DNA of 64,000 nucleotides. Source: Euphorbia lathyris. Lineage: Eukaryota; Streptophyta; Magnoliopsida; Malpighiales; Euphorbiaceae. This document shows positions 11,251 through 23,777 of the stretch, in pieces (positions within the stretch are counted from its first letter, which is position 1; the number at the start of each line of letters is the position of its first letter). The notes beneath the pieces are model-generated. The model was not told the DNA's origin. It saw only the letters and a program-made list of their open reading frames with translations, and searched no databases. The stretch lies in NCBI RefSeq assembly GCF_963576675.1, contig NC_088919.1, forward strand, positions 48,878,501-48,942,500. Direction: 5' to 3'. A program made the position numbers and the translations under genes.

Positions 11251-11683
11251 TAAGAAAGAATGGAGTTCTGAAAGAAAGACAAGATTGGGCCAGTTTCTTT
11301 TGGATGCATTTATTGCCCATTGGCTCTTCTCTTTAATTGTGTGTCTTTTCAAGACACGCTTCATACTGTTGCTAGAGATCATATTCAAACCCTAGCTAAT
11401 ATTCATATTTTGTGGGCTGTTTTTTCTAAGGGACAACCGTACCAAAATATAGCCTCAATTTTTTTTTTTTGTGGGAGGAGCTAATTTGGCTTACTCAGTA
11501 AATTCCAGTCTTAACGTTTATCGAATAGTTTAATTTCAGTTTCAACGTTTTGCAAATGGGACGATTAAAGGCCTTATTAACAAAAATTGACACATTAGAT
11601 CATTGTGTCATTAACTCCTTCATAGGAAGGAGTCATGTCAAAGTTTAATTGAAAATTACTTTAGGGTTAACGATACAATCAAA

Positions 11684-12173
11684 CAGGGGCGTAGACTGGG
11701 GCCTGGGCCCGGATCCCTCCGCCCGCTGGAACCACCTTGACCCCGGGTAGTTTCGCGTCCCTTGTCTCAATTTTTTTATCAGGGGTGTTGAATTAGTCCC
11801 CTAAGATGACTCATTAAGTGTAAGGCTTGTCCAAAATTCAAATTTAATATTTTAGACCTATTAGATACTACCTAAATCCAAATTTTTAATTTTTTTTGGG
11901 TGATATGCCCTCTCAGATCAAAAATTTTAATTTTTTCTACCTGTTCGGTCCTTCCTAAATCCAATTTTTTTTTACATGTTAGGAATTTTAAACAAAATAT
12001 AGCTTAATTTTGAGAAATTGCATATTAATACTTAAAAGTTGGTTTTTTACCACTCAAATTATAACACATATATATACAAAAAAAAAAAGAGCAAGTTCGA
12101 TTTAGCAAAAAAAAAAATGCTAACGCACGTGTAAAACCGGCCCCGCAATCGAGTAATCTTGTATTCGCCACTG
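11684..12173. mobile_element. Non-autonomous hAT-like element, 490 bp
   Basis: It begins caggggcgtagac and ends with cgaatacaag-side sequence closing on gccactg, giving short imperfect inverted ends (CAGGGGCG versus CAGTGGCG). The flanks are caatcaaa (11676-11683) and caatcata (12174-12181), 7 of 8 identical, consistent with a hAT duplication. No ORF is present. Confidence 0.5.
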
Positions 12174-12448
12174 CAATCATATGATATGCCAATTTCAATT
12201 ATAACGAGATTTTTAATTGCGTCATTTGATAAACATTGGGACTGAAATATATAGGGGGCTAAATTAGATATTTTTACAAAAATTTGAGGCTATTTTAGTA
12301 CTTTAACATTTTTTTTAATAATGGGATAAGTCCTATGGTTATCTCCATGTACAAAACAATGCAATATTAAGTCTAATGTTTATCCACTGGTGCAATTTCA
12401 AATCTAATTAATGGAAAATGGGTTTTTCTTTCCACTAATTAAAAATGG

Positions 12449-12951
12449 GGTAAATTACATCTATGACCACTAAACTTTACCATTTTAACATTGTGGCTAT
12501 TGAATTTCAATTCTTAACAGTATGATCACTGGACTTTACACTTTTTAACATCGGTAGTCACTCAACACCTTAAAATGACCGTTGACAGTCTCAAAATAAA
12601 AAATTCAAAGATTTAATGATATTATAAGGAACTTTAATTCTTGAAAATTTTCGTTTGGAGGTCGTTTAGGTGTTGTTTGGTTAAGAGAGAGTAAATTTTT
12701 AGAGAGAGAAATCTCCAAAAAAATGTGATTTTGGAAAATAAAAAATGTAGTTTCATGGTAAATGTCGTTTTGAACAACTTCAATTTTTGAATATTTTCAT
12801 TTTGAGGTCGTTAACAGTCATTTTGAGGAGTTAGTTAAAATTGAGTAACCACCGATATTAAAAAGTGTAAAGTTCAGTGGTCATACTGTTAAAAATTGAA
12901 GTTCAGTAGCCATCTATTAAAAATGTGAAATTTCCAGTATTATCGAAGATG
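12449..12951. mobile_element. Foldback MITE, about 500 bp
   Basis: Long imperfect inverted arms pair: the left arm has ccactaaactttacca, attcttaacagtatgatcac and ctttacactttttaacatcgg, and the right arm has the inverse of each. A target duplication is not clear. A single left-type arm recurs at about 13223-13325. An internal block (taatgatattataaggaac) is also found near 49645. Confidence 0.6.
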
Positions 12952-14721
12952 TTAATGGAATTTTTTTTTATCTTTCGTTAATGAAAGTTGCACCATCTTA
13001 TGAAAAGAAAAACTTATTTTTCGTTTAAAATTACTTTGTTTTGAATGTGGAATAACGATAAGGCTAATTAGGGTCAGTTTTGTTAGGGAACCAAAAATCT
13101 TGAGTTGATGGTTAAGAAATAGCTTTTATTATAATCTCTACTGCATCCACGCAAAATACCACATGGGCTTTTGAATTTAAGATTCGAATTCTCGACTATT
13201 TGATTAAAGAGAGTTTCATAGGCTAAATTACATCCGTGACCATTGAATTTTACCTATTTTAATATTATCGCCACTGAATTTCAATTCTTAACATTATGAT
13301 CACTAAATTTTATACTTATTCTGCACTCGTTGCCAATCAGTTGGATCTAAAAAAGCGATTTAAAAAAAAATCACGTATATTCTTATGATTGTGATATATT
13401 ACTAATTAGTGATAAAATAACGCAAATGTGAAGTATAGATAACAAGATTCATGACAAAAAAACTGTTTAATAAATTATTTCTCAAATTCACCAAACTTGT
13501 CAACGTTAAGCGTAAAATTGCTCTTAGCTGTCAAAAACTATTCTTATATATCACAAAGCTCTTGTTTATATATTGGCTGCACACAAACTATTTGTGAGTA
13601 AGAGGGAAAATCAGAGGAATGGGATGGAATGTGTTCTGTCACATGCAAGTAAATGCCCATGGGCCGTCTTCCTCTCCGATCTGAGTTTGGCTCACATCTC
13701 GAATGAATTCAAGGACATATTCGAAGAAATTCTGACCGCCAGTTGGAATGGTTTGGGGGTTCCGAACAGCTACAATGGCTGAACCTAATAAGAATAGCAT
13801 GACGGAGATGCAACAATTTAGGGGTAAATTGGTTAGGGTTAATCCATATGCTTAAATAAGTATACTTAAAAAAACCCTAACCTAAATAATAACATAACAA
13901 GCTAAACCTAATTTATGGAATTAGAAAGATCTCTCTCGCGCTATGATTGTCGTTGTCGGCCCCTCTCCCACTTCGTTTTGTCCTCTCAATCTTAGTTAAT
14001 GGATCATCGTCTCTCCTCCCAATAGGTCTCCATGTAATTGATATATTCTAATTACTCAAAGATATATAACCAATTTTTATCAAAAAAATAAATAAAATAA
14101 AAGATCAACTCTCCATATATAGTACATTGTCCATTCAGCAAAATCTCCATATATAGTCATGATTTAAACTGACATTCATATATCATGTCATGAAACATAA
14201 GCTTCAAATTTAATTATATTATAAATATGGCGAAACAATCATGTTATGAAATGTAAGGTCCAAATTCAATTATATAAGTTAATATCGGTTCGATTAACCG
14301 ACCGTTCGATTCGACTGAACCAAACCGATAATCTTGTTCAAGCAAGCATGCTCTAAATATGATATCAATGCATTTTAGATCAAGTAGTTGAAATTTCAGA
14401 TGTTAATAAAAACGAGTTGAAATGTATAATATTTTATGTAATGGATATTTTGACAGCTAGGAATATTCAAAAGTCAAATCTCTGTCAGATTTATGTAATG
14501 GAAATATATGACACATTTCTGCAAAATGCTGACTATTGAACGTTTTCTCTGGTGTCGGTTAACATTAATCTAATGTATAGTAGTATTTCATACCATACAT
14601 GCCTTATTTATTTTCTTATAAAATTGGAACAGCTATCTGATAAAAACAAAAAAAAAATGGAACAACTATTATAATATATATATATATATAAATAAAATAA
14701 AAATAACAAGAGCGACAGTTA
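12952..14721. other. Intergenic DNA with TE fragments
   Basis: It contains one solo arm of the 12449-type MITE (13223-13325), an accgaccgttcg/gaaccaaaccg block near 14290-14335, and a segment at 14558-14690 that recurs at 54838-54935. No convincing gene is present. Confidence 0.5.
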
Positions 14722-15029
14722 AAACCAACTCTAACATTCTCTTAATGATTTCTTAAATTATCAAGAGTATTTTCATTATTTAGGAGATTTTAATGCATCT
14801 TTATTTTATTTTTTTATTAATAATTTATTACTACGTAATCTCTCTCTTCTCTCACTATTGATAAATATAACAATACTTACTACTTTTTAATAATAAAATA
14901 ATAAATAATTAGTGAATAGGAGAATTATTATTGGAGATGATATGCATTAGTCACTTTTCAAATAATTAAAAGTCAAATATTTATATTATTTTTAGAGAAT
15001 GGATTAAAAACCCTTTTAGAGATGCTCCC
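14722..15029. mobile_element. MITE, sibling of 9276-10390
   Basis: The same internal order is seen: ctctaac start, atttattactacgtaatc, ctctcactattgataaatat, aataataaataattagtg, then attggagatgatatg and gagatgctc at the right end. It is uninterrupted and so acts as the empty-site control for the insertion at 9551-10282. Confidence 0.6.
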
Positions 15030-16145
15030 GTAATTTATATAAAAAAGAAACGTTAATATGTTCTCTTTTGTATACTATTTTGTAACATTGACCCTCTAGA
15101 GTAGACCAGTCAGTTCTATTTGATCCTTGATATATAGCAATCAATCACATTTTGTCTAATTTAGATGGAAATTAGTGTGTATATTAGAAAATCAGTTAAA
15201 TCACGTGTGGGATAATTGCTAATCAGGTGTATTCTCTATGGTTTTAGAAGCAGAAAAACTAGTGGTTTTCAAATATGATGTTGTGCGGAATTAATGAAAG
15301 ATAAATAAACAAGCAATCGAAAAACACAGATATACGTGGTTCACCAACGTTGTGTTGGCTAGTCCACGGATAGAAGGAGAATAGTATTATTAGGAGGCGA
15401 AAATCAGATTACAATGATTAGGTTACATAATGGGGTATTTATAATCCCCAATCTAACCTAATCCCACTAGGAACCCATGATTCTAATCCCAATCCAACTA
15501 GGAACCCATGATCCTAATCCAATTAGAAATCCGAAACCCAATCCTACTCCGAATAGGAAACGGGATATACTGATTCAAGGCATTACGACATATGAAATAT
15601 TATGTGTCATATAACCATTTAAACTAAAAATTTAAGCTGACTATTAAGACCGAAGAATATATGGCTTTTATATTAACTTCTCAAACACTGATGTGCGTAA
15701 ATATTACGGGGCTTGAAACTGTATAACACATGTGAATCTTATCATAAAATAGTACGATCATGTGTTAAAATAATGTTTTAATCCTCAAAGTATATATATA
15801 TTATGTTTTTGATAAAGTACCATTACTTGATGTGTTTTCATCATTGGATGATAAATTAGAAAATTAATCCAATAGTGAAAACACATAAAATAAGACTTAC
15901 TTTACTTTGTTAGGATTTACCTATTTAAATTAATTGGTTAAATTATAGTGTTGCAGCCACAGGGCCGTACCGTACCAAAGGATAAGATATCATGTACTCC
16001 TTCGTATATTATTTGTTTGCCAAGAATCTTCTTCTTCTTCGCAATTGCCAGCCCAATAAATAATTTATTTTTGTTATTTCCCTACAAAATGGGCCTACCA
16101 TATATTATATTAAATTAATTCCGCTTTAGTATTTTAGAGGTCCTG
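15030..16145. other. Intergenic DNA with LTR-like relic
   Basis: The segment 15300-15590 contains tacgtggttcaccaacg followed by gttggctagtccacgg, a pattern common in plant copia LTRs, and repeated aatcc(c/a)actaggaaccc blocks. No partner LTR, primer site or coding sequence is present. I see nothing in the rest. Confidence 0.35.
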
Positions 16146-16236
16146 AATAGGATTATCTTGATATTTTTGTGGACACTAGATGAAAAAAGAAATAGGATTG
16201 ATCTTGATATTTTTGTGGACACTAGATGAAAAAAGA
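16146..16236. repeat. Tandem duplication, about 45 bp x 2
   Basis: Two adjacent nearly identical copies share atcttgatatttttgtggac and actagatgaaaaaag. The second carries one extra g after aataggatt. A simple recent local duplication. Confidence 0.85.
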
Positions 16237-16370
16237 AATAAGAAGCTTTTAATAAAAAAATTATACTTAAAATTTTGAAATAGATATTTGAACCTATTTT
16301 AAATTTAAAATATCATATTATTTGATCAATTTCTGGATATGAATGAGTATTATAATTACATTTAAAAAAA

Positions 16371-16906
16371 GACAAAGTACGAAAAAAAATGATCGTGGTT
16401 TGCCTTGTTTACGAATAGAGGTTATTGGTTTAAAAGTTTGCAAATAAAAGTATGTGGTATGTTTTTTTTTACAAAACAAAGTATTTAAAATTAAATTTTT
16501 AAGTAATCGATGATAACAAGAGCATTTTTTTAATTTTTTTTTTCAGTTACATTTATATATATTGACAAAATACAGATACCAATATCAAATTGCAACTGTA
16601 AAATGAACTTAAATATCAATTTAGTTAATAAACTGTCAGTTTAGTAAAAAACGTAAAATTCCAACATATTATTGATTTTTTCGATTTAGAAAGTTGTTTT
16701 TTTTCAGGGGTTGTGTTATGCTGATATGTAAGAATAATTTTTTTAAGATAAAAATATCTTTGATTGTAATCAGAACTTAACTGTGTAATTGTAATACTTT
16801 GTTTTGTAAATAAAACATACAACAGACCTTTATTTGTAAACTTTTAAACCACATGTCTCTGTTTGTAAAATGTGCAAACCACAAGCATTTTTTTCGTACC
16901 TTTCCC
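16371..16906. mobile_element. Mutator-type foldback MITE, 536 bp
   Basis: The left arm (acaaagtacgaaaaaaaat, gtggtttgc, taaaagtttgcaaataaa) pairs with the right arm (tttatttgtaaacttttaaa, gcaaaccac, ttttttcgtaccttt) over about 90 bp. Flanking 9-mers ttaaaaaaa and ttaaaaaag differ at one base, though they are low complexity. There is no coding content. Confidence 0.6.
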
Positions 16907-17471
16907 TTAAAAAAGTTGTTATATACAGTAAAAAATAATTTGGGCTCATTTTGTCTCAGGCCCTAAGCAGTCGTACTCCTGACCTATGCTCAGAACCGGC
17001 CCTGGACCTTGATAGCTCTCGTACTCTATTTTTTTTACAAATTTAAATATAATATATACAAAATATAATTAACTTTTGATTCCACGAAAAAGCAATTTGC
17101 AAAGAACGAAACAATTAATTGATATATTATTGTTAGGTTATGTACAAATTTATCCCTATGGTGTATCAGGTAAAATTTGATCTAACCCTTATGTACAAAT
17201 AATCCAATTTCAAGCCTCGTCAATGAAAGATGAGTTTGTGTTTCATTTGCAGTTTTATGTTCTGGCTATCCTGCAACCTTTAGCATTTTGACCACCCAAT
17301 AAGGTTTTTCTGTTACCGAAAAAAACTCATCCTCCGTTAATAACATTGAATTGAAATAGTATTGTCTGGTGAATCTTGGCTTTAAAATTATACTATTTTG
17401 TAAGTAAGTGCTGAATTTTCTTTCCTCAATAACAATATAGCTAAATTTATAACACATCTTTATTAATGTTA
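16907..17471. other. AT-rich intergenic DNA
   Basis: A gaaccggccctg-type TE motif is seen near 16995. The ORF at 17266-17457 has no domain. Nothing else is recognised. Confidence 0.5.
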
Positions 17472-18142
17472 GGGTAATTAATTTATTAGTCCTTATATTT
17501 TGTCAAAACACACTGTTTAGTCATTGTGTTTTAAAAAACATACAGTAAGGTCCCTAACCTTTTTCTCGGTTAACTGTTTAGTCCTTCCGTCTGTTTGTTA
17601 GATTTTTTACTGTTTATGAATTTAGAAATGACTAAATTACCCTTTACTATTTATCATTCAAAAGCAATTCACACATCTATGTTTTTCTCTCACAACTCGT
17701 GCTCATAAAAAAATGGAGAAATGATTGAATCTCTAACCCATAATTGAATCACTCATGCTCACTGTTTCTGTTTGAATTGAATGTAGAAATCGACTCAAAT
17801 CTCTCTCGTTTACTCTTCTTGTTCGAATTGAAGGTATAAATCATCTTACTCTCAATGGTGAGTTTAATTTCCTCCATATTCTCAACTCATGTTTGATTTT
17901 GTGGTAAAGGGTGGTTAAGGCATTACATTTTTATTTTAAATAGATTTTGACTCAAATCCAAATTGACTAACAGAATCTTTATGTGAGTCTAACGGTAGGG
18001 ACTAAACAGTTCACCGAGAAAAACGTTAGGGACTAAACAGTTCATCGAGAAAAAGATTAGGGACTTTACCGTGTGTTTTTGAAAATACAGAGATTAAACA
18101 GTGTGTTTTGTTAAAATACATGGACTAATCAATTAATTACCC
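17472..18142. mobile_element. Mutator-type MITE, 671 bp, exact 9-bp TSD
   Basis: The element begins gggtaattaatttattagtc and ends in the inverse (gactaatcaattaattaccc). Flanks ttaatgtta at 17463-17471 and ttaatgtta at 18143-18151 are identical, a 9-bp duplication diagnostic of Mutator-like insertion. Long subterminal repeats with gtttagtcc/ggactaaac motifs follow at both ends. The centre is noncoding. Confidence 0.9.
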
Positions 18143-18151
18143 TTAATGTTA

Positions 18152-19249
18152 AGATAAAAATGTTGTAAAATAAAATTTGAAGCCCATTATTATGCTATTG
18201 TTGTTAAGAGATGATGACTAATAAAAAAAGAAGACAAATTGTATTATTGTACTATAATTGAAATTAATTTTGAACTTTATAAAGAAAAATTAGAAAAAAA
18301 AAATTAGACGGGAGGCCCTCCTAATTGAGAGTCCCTAGGCGGTCGCCTATGCGGCCTCCCCTGGAGCCTCCCTAATTGATACCGTAATATTTACGGGTTA
18401 AATCATAAATGGGATTATTTAAAAAACATTATCCTCAATCTGGTAATGGTTGTAATGAAAAACAGTCCCGTTATGGTGGAATTCATTGTTTAACCTCACG
18501 ATTTTAAAATATATTTTCATGCAGTAGAAACATTGTTTATTAATTTAGTTCAATTACCACTTCTTCATTTTTTAATGTGGAATTCATTTTATTAGTGGTT
18601 GTAATTTTAGAACCTCTCATTGCTTAGCATCTATATATTCCATTAACATCCTCTTAAAATCGGGATATTACAAGACCCTGCACAGTTTATTTATGAACCT
18701 GCATTTTACATAGAGAGTCGGATATGATACGAATTGAAACATTATTCTAGCACAAGAATACCATATAACCAGGCTAGCCTAGAGGCAGATTTCTCAGGGG
18801 CCCAAAAATTGTAGGCCTCAGGCCCATATTTAACATCCTAACCAGCAAAATAAAGGCCCTTCCTCTCTTTGTTTTTTTAGTTAATTTCAGCCTTTTATAC
18901 TCAAAACATTAAAGAAAAAAAAATTTGAAATGCTTATTAAATCTCAACATGGAGCACTTGATAAATTTGTCATAAAAAAAATACTATATCAAAATTTGGA
19001 CACACTTAAAAGAGAATTGTGAAGAGTAATTTTATAAATTAAATAAAAAATTTCTATTTTTGTAGATGTAGAAAATGTTAGAGATGTTCGGTCACGTGTT
19101 AAAAATGATAAATCTTAATAAAAAATTTAGAAAATTTTAAAAGTTCAGGAGACATTTAAAATTTAAAATTTTGAAATTATAGAATGTAATTGGACACATA
19201 TTATAAAGGAGAGAAAATTGTGAAAAGTAATTCATAAATTAAATAAAAA
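18152..19249. repeat. Degenerate repeats, including a gtaattggacacat family
   Basis: The 19010-19249 part carries two tandem degenerate copies of a unit with gaatgtaattggacaca and aagagtaattttataaatt. The same family continues at 27977-28200 and 28830-28990 on the other side of the LINE. Patches at 18299-18380 and 18770-18850 rich in ggggcccaaaaattg-type sequence are TE-like. No gene is present. Confidence 0.5.
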
Positions 19250-19294
19250 AATTCCTACTATTGTTTTTTTCTTTGGAAACAGAGATAAACTTTA

Positions 19295-19912
19295 TTAAAC
19301 ATCACAAAACATGTTTCTTACAATGGCATCACTGATCCAACTCGGTTCAGAAAAAGAAATGTAATCGTTAGCTAAGGAACTAGCCTGTCTTGCCATCACA
19401 TGAGCAGCTGTGTTTGCTAACCGCGGAATAAATAAGACGGAATAACCCGGTCTAGAAATCAAAATATCCCTACAATCCTGTAATATGCAACCATAGTTAG
19501 AAAGATCTTCGCTGTTGTTTAGAATAATAGAGACCACTCCTTGCGCATCCGACTCGAATATAACTCGCTCCCAACCCTCGTTTGATGCTAAAACCAGTGC
19601 TTTTCGGATTGCCAGACTTTCAATAACACGAGGTTCCGTTACACTAATAACCTTCCAGCTGCAGACAACAATTACCTTACCCTGGCTCTCCCGAACTACA
19701 CATCCCAGGCCACCCGACTGCTGCTCGTGGAAGACAGCACCATCCGTGTTGCATTTCAGATGACCAGCAGGCGGCGGGTTCCACCGAATTTGGGGACGAA
19801 CTCTTGTATCGGTAGTTGATTGGACCTGCAGATTATGCGATTTCCACTCCTCATAAAATCCCAGACAGCGCGTCCAGCATACATCAGGCTGCTGCACCAC
19901 ACCCTTCCACAT
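19295..19912 (-). pseudogene. LINE RNase H domain
   Basis: The minus-strand reading carries CNTDGAVF, ESLAIRKAL, ESDAQGV and NTAAHVMARQA, the order of acidic and His positions in plant LINE RNase H (RVT_3). The last catalytic position appears as NTAAH, as in many copies. It ends close to the element's 3' end. A break near 19920 separates it from the zf-RVT part. Confidence 0.8.
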
Positions 19913-20056
19913 CAGTGCGTTACGTTAATGCCAGATCGTATAAAAAACCAGCATAGTTTTAATAAGATCAGTATCAGATGCTGATTCACATTACTCGAAG
20001 AACCAATCTGCAGCAGTGTCATGAAGACCAATTGGAGCAGTAACACGAGCCTCATT

Positions 20057-21173
20057 CTAGCAGCTAATTGCGAAGGGGCAATTTGCAAATAAGTGCCAAC
20101 TGTGTTCGATATCAGTCAGATATAGACAACACTTCGTTTGCATAGCCATTCTTCTTGCCTGAAGCGTATGTCTTAGAGGTAAACAACCCGCACAGAACTT
20201 CCATAAAAAGTGCTTCACATTCGGAGGTAAATTTAACTGCCAGACTCTCCTCCATCCCGTGGAATCAACGATGTTTACACGCGAAGATTCGAGTGCCTTA
20301 TATCCTGATTTTGGGGGTGTAAATTCCATTTTTAGTATGCATCCATATCATTCTATCCTCCATCTCCCTATACGGTAATATCATCTTTAGAATTGTAGCA
20401 ACTTCCACTTCCTGGAATTGAGATTCCACTTTATCCCTATCCCAGATTTTAAAGCCATCCATGAATAAGTCCTTCACTCTAGCGTTCATCTCTAAACAAT
20501 CAGCACTCATAATGCCTCTCGTCTGGCCGTCAACCTCAATCCAAGGATCTTCTAAAATTCGGATTGTCTCACCATTCCCCACCCTCCATTTTAACCCGAG
20601 TTTTAAAACCGGAATCGAGCTCCAAACACCCCTCCAAATCATACTAGGATTATTACCCAAATTTGAAGTAAGGAAAGTACTGTTCTGAAAATATCTTGCT
20701 TTGAAAATCTTACTTACCAATGTGTTTGGCACTGAAACCAGTTTCCAACCTTGTTTTCCTAGAAGGGCTAAATTGAATAAGTGTAGATCACGAAAACCCA
20801 TACCCCCTTGACCTTTGTTAAGACACATTTTTGACCAATCAAACCAATGGATATTCCGTTTGCCATTCGATTTCATACCCCACCAGAATGAGTTCATTAT
20901 TTTCTGCAATTCATCACAAATAGATAATGATAGCAGGAAAGTACTCATGCAGAAGGTTGGAAGGGCTTGAGCAACAGCTTTGATAAGGACTTCCTTCCCA
21001 GCTCCTGAAAAGAACCTGAATCCCCAACTACTTAATCTTTTCCTTAACCTGTCAAGAAGAAAACTAAAAACATTCATTTTGGACCTCCCAATAAGAGAGG
21101 GGATGTCCAGATACCTTCCAGTATCCAGAGGATTCGAAACACCAAGCAACAACTTTATGTGTTGACTGACATT
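20057..21173 (-). pseudogene. LINE reverse transcriptase C-terminal and zf-RVT region
   Basis: The minus-strand reading covers LLGVSNPLDTGRYLDIPSLI, the RLSSWGFRFFSGAGKEVLIK block and MNSFWWG, then a zf-RVT-type segment (WQLNLPPNVKHFLWKFCAG, CCLYLTDIEHSWHLFANCPF). There is a frame change near 20300. Its upstream continuation is at 23789 and beyond, across the kinase/CACTA insert. Confidence 0.8.
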
Positions 21174-21251
21174 GGATTATCAAGGACTAAACCTGAATAA
21201 ACAAAATCAGAGGGGTTAAAAGAATAAAAAGCCTTGATATATTCTCACTTA

Positions 21252-21682
21252 GGTTAGAGATCATTTGGCAGCCGCCATCCCCCTCTTTCATTCCGGACTC
21301 TTCTATTCCTCTTCATCCTTCAACATTATGAATCTCAAATCCTAAAATGGTTTCCAATTCGCAGAAGAAAAACATTCACTCTGTATTATCCGCTTATCTC
21401 AAGAAGCTCACAATCACACCACCAAACTCCACCACCGCCCCTGAATTCGATTTCTCTGATGTATTTGGTTAGAGATCATTTGGCAGCCGCCATCCCCCTC
21501 TTTCATTCCGGACTCTTCTCTTCCTCTTCATCCTTCAACATCATGAATCTCAAATCCTAAAATGGTTTCCAATTCGCAGAAGAAAAACATTCACTCTGTA
21601 TTATCCGCTCATCTCAAGAAGCTCACAATCACACCACCAAACTCCACCACCGCCCCTGAATTCGATTTCTCTGATGTATTTG
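21252..21682 (+). repeat. 215-bp tandem duplication at the captured kinase 5' end
   Basis: 21252-21466 is repeated at 21467-21681 with only a few differences (for example cttctattcc versus cttctcttcc). Each copy starts ggttagagatcatttgg and contains the 5' leader and the first 40-odd codons of the kinase reading. The first copy is cut off at the junction gatgtatttgg/ttagag. Confidence 0.9.
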
Positions 21683-22480
21683 GCCCATTAACCCCACACC
21701 CTAACCAATCACAATCACAATCGCCTTCAACTTCAACCCCTTCCTCCTCTTCTTCCTCCGCTTTTATCGCAGAACCGCTTGTTATCCACAATCGGTCCCA
21801 CTCCTTCTTGGGTCCTTCTCCTCGCTATACCCTTTCCTCTTCCCTCCCTATCCAAATCCAGGTCGAGGATCTCGATAACGAAAACGAAAACGAGAGCGAA
21901 GTTGTTGAAGATGATGGCAAAGGGAAAAGTGAGTAGGTTGGGAGTAAGATTAGCCCTAGCGATTTTGAGATCCTGAGAGTTGTAGGGCAGGGGGATTTTG
22001 GTAAGGTGTTTCAAGTTAGAAAGAGGGTAAGAGATTGTGGAGATGGTAACAATGATGGAATTTATGCGATGAAAGGTGATGCGAAAAGATGCTATTATTA
22101 AAAAGAATCATGTCGATTACATGAAGGCTCAAAGGGATAAGTGTTTCACCGTGAATGTTTTTCTGATAAGTGTTTTGATTAGTATTTTTGTGCTTCTATG
22201 AAAAACATTGATCGTTTTCTTTTTGAATTCTTCTCAGACCAAATCTAAGCTTTATTTGATCCTGGATTTTGTAAATGGAGGTCATCTGTTCTTTCATCTC
22301 TATCGGCAGGGGATCCTCAGGTATATAATATAATGTATGACCTTTTTGGACTTCTTATGAAGATATATAATACATGTTTTAATTTTGCCTCTTGACATGT
22401 CTTGAGCAGTGAGGATCAGGCGAGGGTTTATACTGCTAAGATAGTATCTGCTGTTTCACATCTTCACATCTTCACAAGTA
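21562..22480 (+). pseudogene. Captured S6 kinase (AGC kinase) gene fragment
   Basis: The first exon reads from ATG 21562 through a Ser/Pro-rich N-terminus into DFEILRVVGQGDFGKVFQV (the Gly-rich loop) and GIYAMK (the ATP-binding Lys). After an intron comes LYLILDFVNGGHLFFHLYRQ (22238-22320), and after another comes a piece reading ARVYTAKIVSAVSHLH (22410 on). The order and wording match plant ribosomal protein S6 kinases. It is dead: a TAG follows GKGKSE, one extra base follows AMK, an internal block is missing, and the catalytic HRDLKPEN and DFG parts are absent. The introns show capture from genomic DNA, not from mRNA. Confidence 0.85.
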
Positions 22481-22558
22481 TGAAATTTGATATATTTATA
22501 AATTCATTAATGTAATAAAAAAAGTGGTAACTAATTTTTCTACTTTAATTTTTATCAG

Positions 22559-22712
22559 TAGGGCTCCAAAATCCCATAATCAGGCCTGCTCTTTTCTCTA
22601 ACCCCATCCAAGCAGAGCCTAACTCTTTCATACAAATTTGATCTTACTATCTCTGTTGATTTGACGGCATCCTCTGGCCCAAGTCCCAATCATGAACCAT
22701 CTGTGATTACAG
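22559..22712 (+). pseudogene. Possible second captured exon, gene unknown
   Basis: A segment of higher complexity lies between a plausible acceptor (tttttatcag) and donor (cag/gtctta). One frame reads SVDLTASSGPSPNHEPSVIT. It does not match the kinase I expect next (HEKGIMHRDLKPEN), so it may come from a different part of the gene or another gene. I do not recognise it. Confidence 0.3.
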
Positions 22713-23454
22713 GTCTTAATTTTAATTTTGTTTGCAATTACTTTCGTAATTCTGCTTCTCTTTTCTTGGCGGCTTTGACAAATTTAAGCTACTGATAATT
22801 GTTACTACTTGCTGCTCCTACTTCTTTCCTCACTTGTTTAGTGTGTGTGACTTTGAGCATAACTTAATTGAGCTGCTGATGAACAACAATCAGTGTTTTT
22901 GAAGTGATTTTTAATTTCAGAAGCAATTTGTTGATATGTTTCGTCACATGATCACAGTTCTCTCTTCTTTCCTAACTATCTATCCCTCAATTTCTGTTTG
23001 GACAAGTAAAATCTATTGATTTGGTGTTTGTTGTCATATTACCCAAATTGTTGGGTCAGATAGATATTTGGGCCGATTATTTTATAATCAAAATCACAAG
23101 TTGCTAGATATTTGCATTAGTGTTTTTGTGGAAGTTGTTAGTGTTTATTTATCTTTCTAGTTTATTTGGCTACAAACTTGAATATGACAAGTAGGTAGAT
23201 ATTTGCTTAAGTGTTTTTGTGGAAATTGTTAGCGTTTGTTTATTTTCCTAGTTTTTTTTGTCTACAAACTTGAATATGACAAGTTGAATTAATTGTTATA
23301 TACAACTATGTTTTGAAGAAATTAAGTTGTGATTATATTTTGAATATGCAATGTAGTACTTGTAGTTTTATTGTGTATGTTTTATAATATCATGTAAAAT
23401 CAAATAAATTTTGATTATAAAATTTTATGCCGGATGCTAGAAAATTTTGTAAAA

Positions 23455-23777
23455 TTAAAAAAAAAATCAATATTTTGCGTCGCGCGTGGTGAGGGAGCGA
23501 TACAAAGTGTATCAGATTAACCGGGGAGTTTGTGTCGCGTACTCTTAGAGCGCGTTACAAGAATTATCATATGTTGTGTCGCGCACCCTTAGAGCGCGTC
23601 ACAAGAATTATCATATGTTGTGTCGCGTGCATGTGACAAACGACACAACAGATGAGTAGATTGTGTCGCTCTTAAGAGCGATGCAAAATTTTTGTGTCGC
23701 ACCCCTGTTGTGTCGCATAAAAGTGCGACACAACAATCTGAAAAAGTGCGACACAAGTAAGCATTTCTGTACTAGTG
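23455..23777 (-). mobile_element. CACTA transposon terminus and subterminal repeats
   Basis: Read on the minus strand the end is CACTAGTACAGAAATGC, a CACTA-type terminus. Inward lie many copies of TGTGTCGC/GCGACACA in both orientations, including two exact-length 44-bp tandem units at 23531-23574 and 23575-23618. Dense short subterminal repeats are the usual transposase-binding architecture of CACTA elements. No transposase is present. Confidence 0.75.

Noticed and set aside
13573..13782. Open frame of 69 codons on plus, with somewhat higher GC than its surroundings
   Set aside because: It has no ATG start, matches no family I know and lacks any gene context. It may be a gene fragment, but that cannot be supported.
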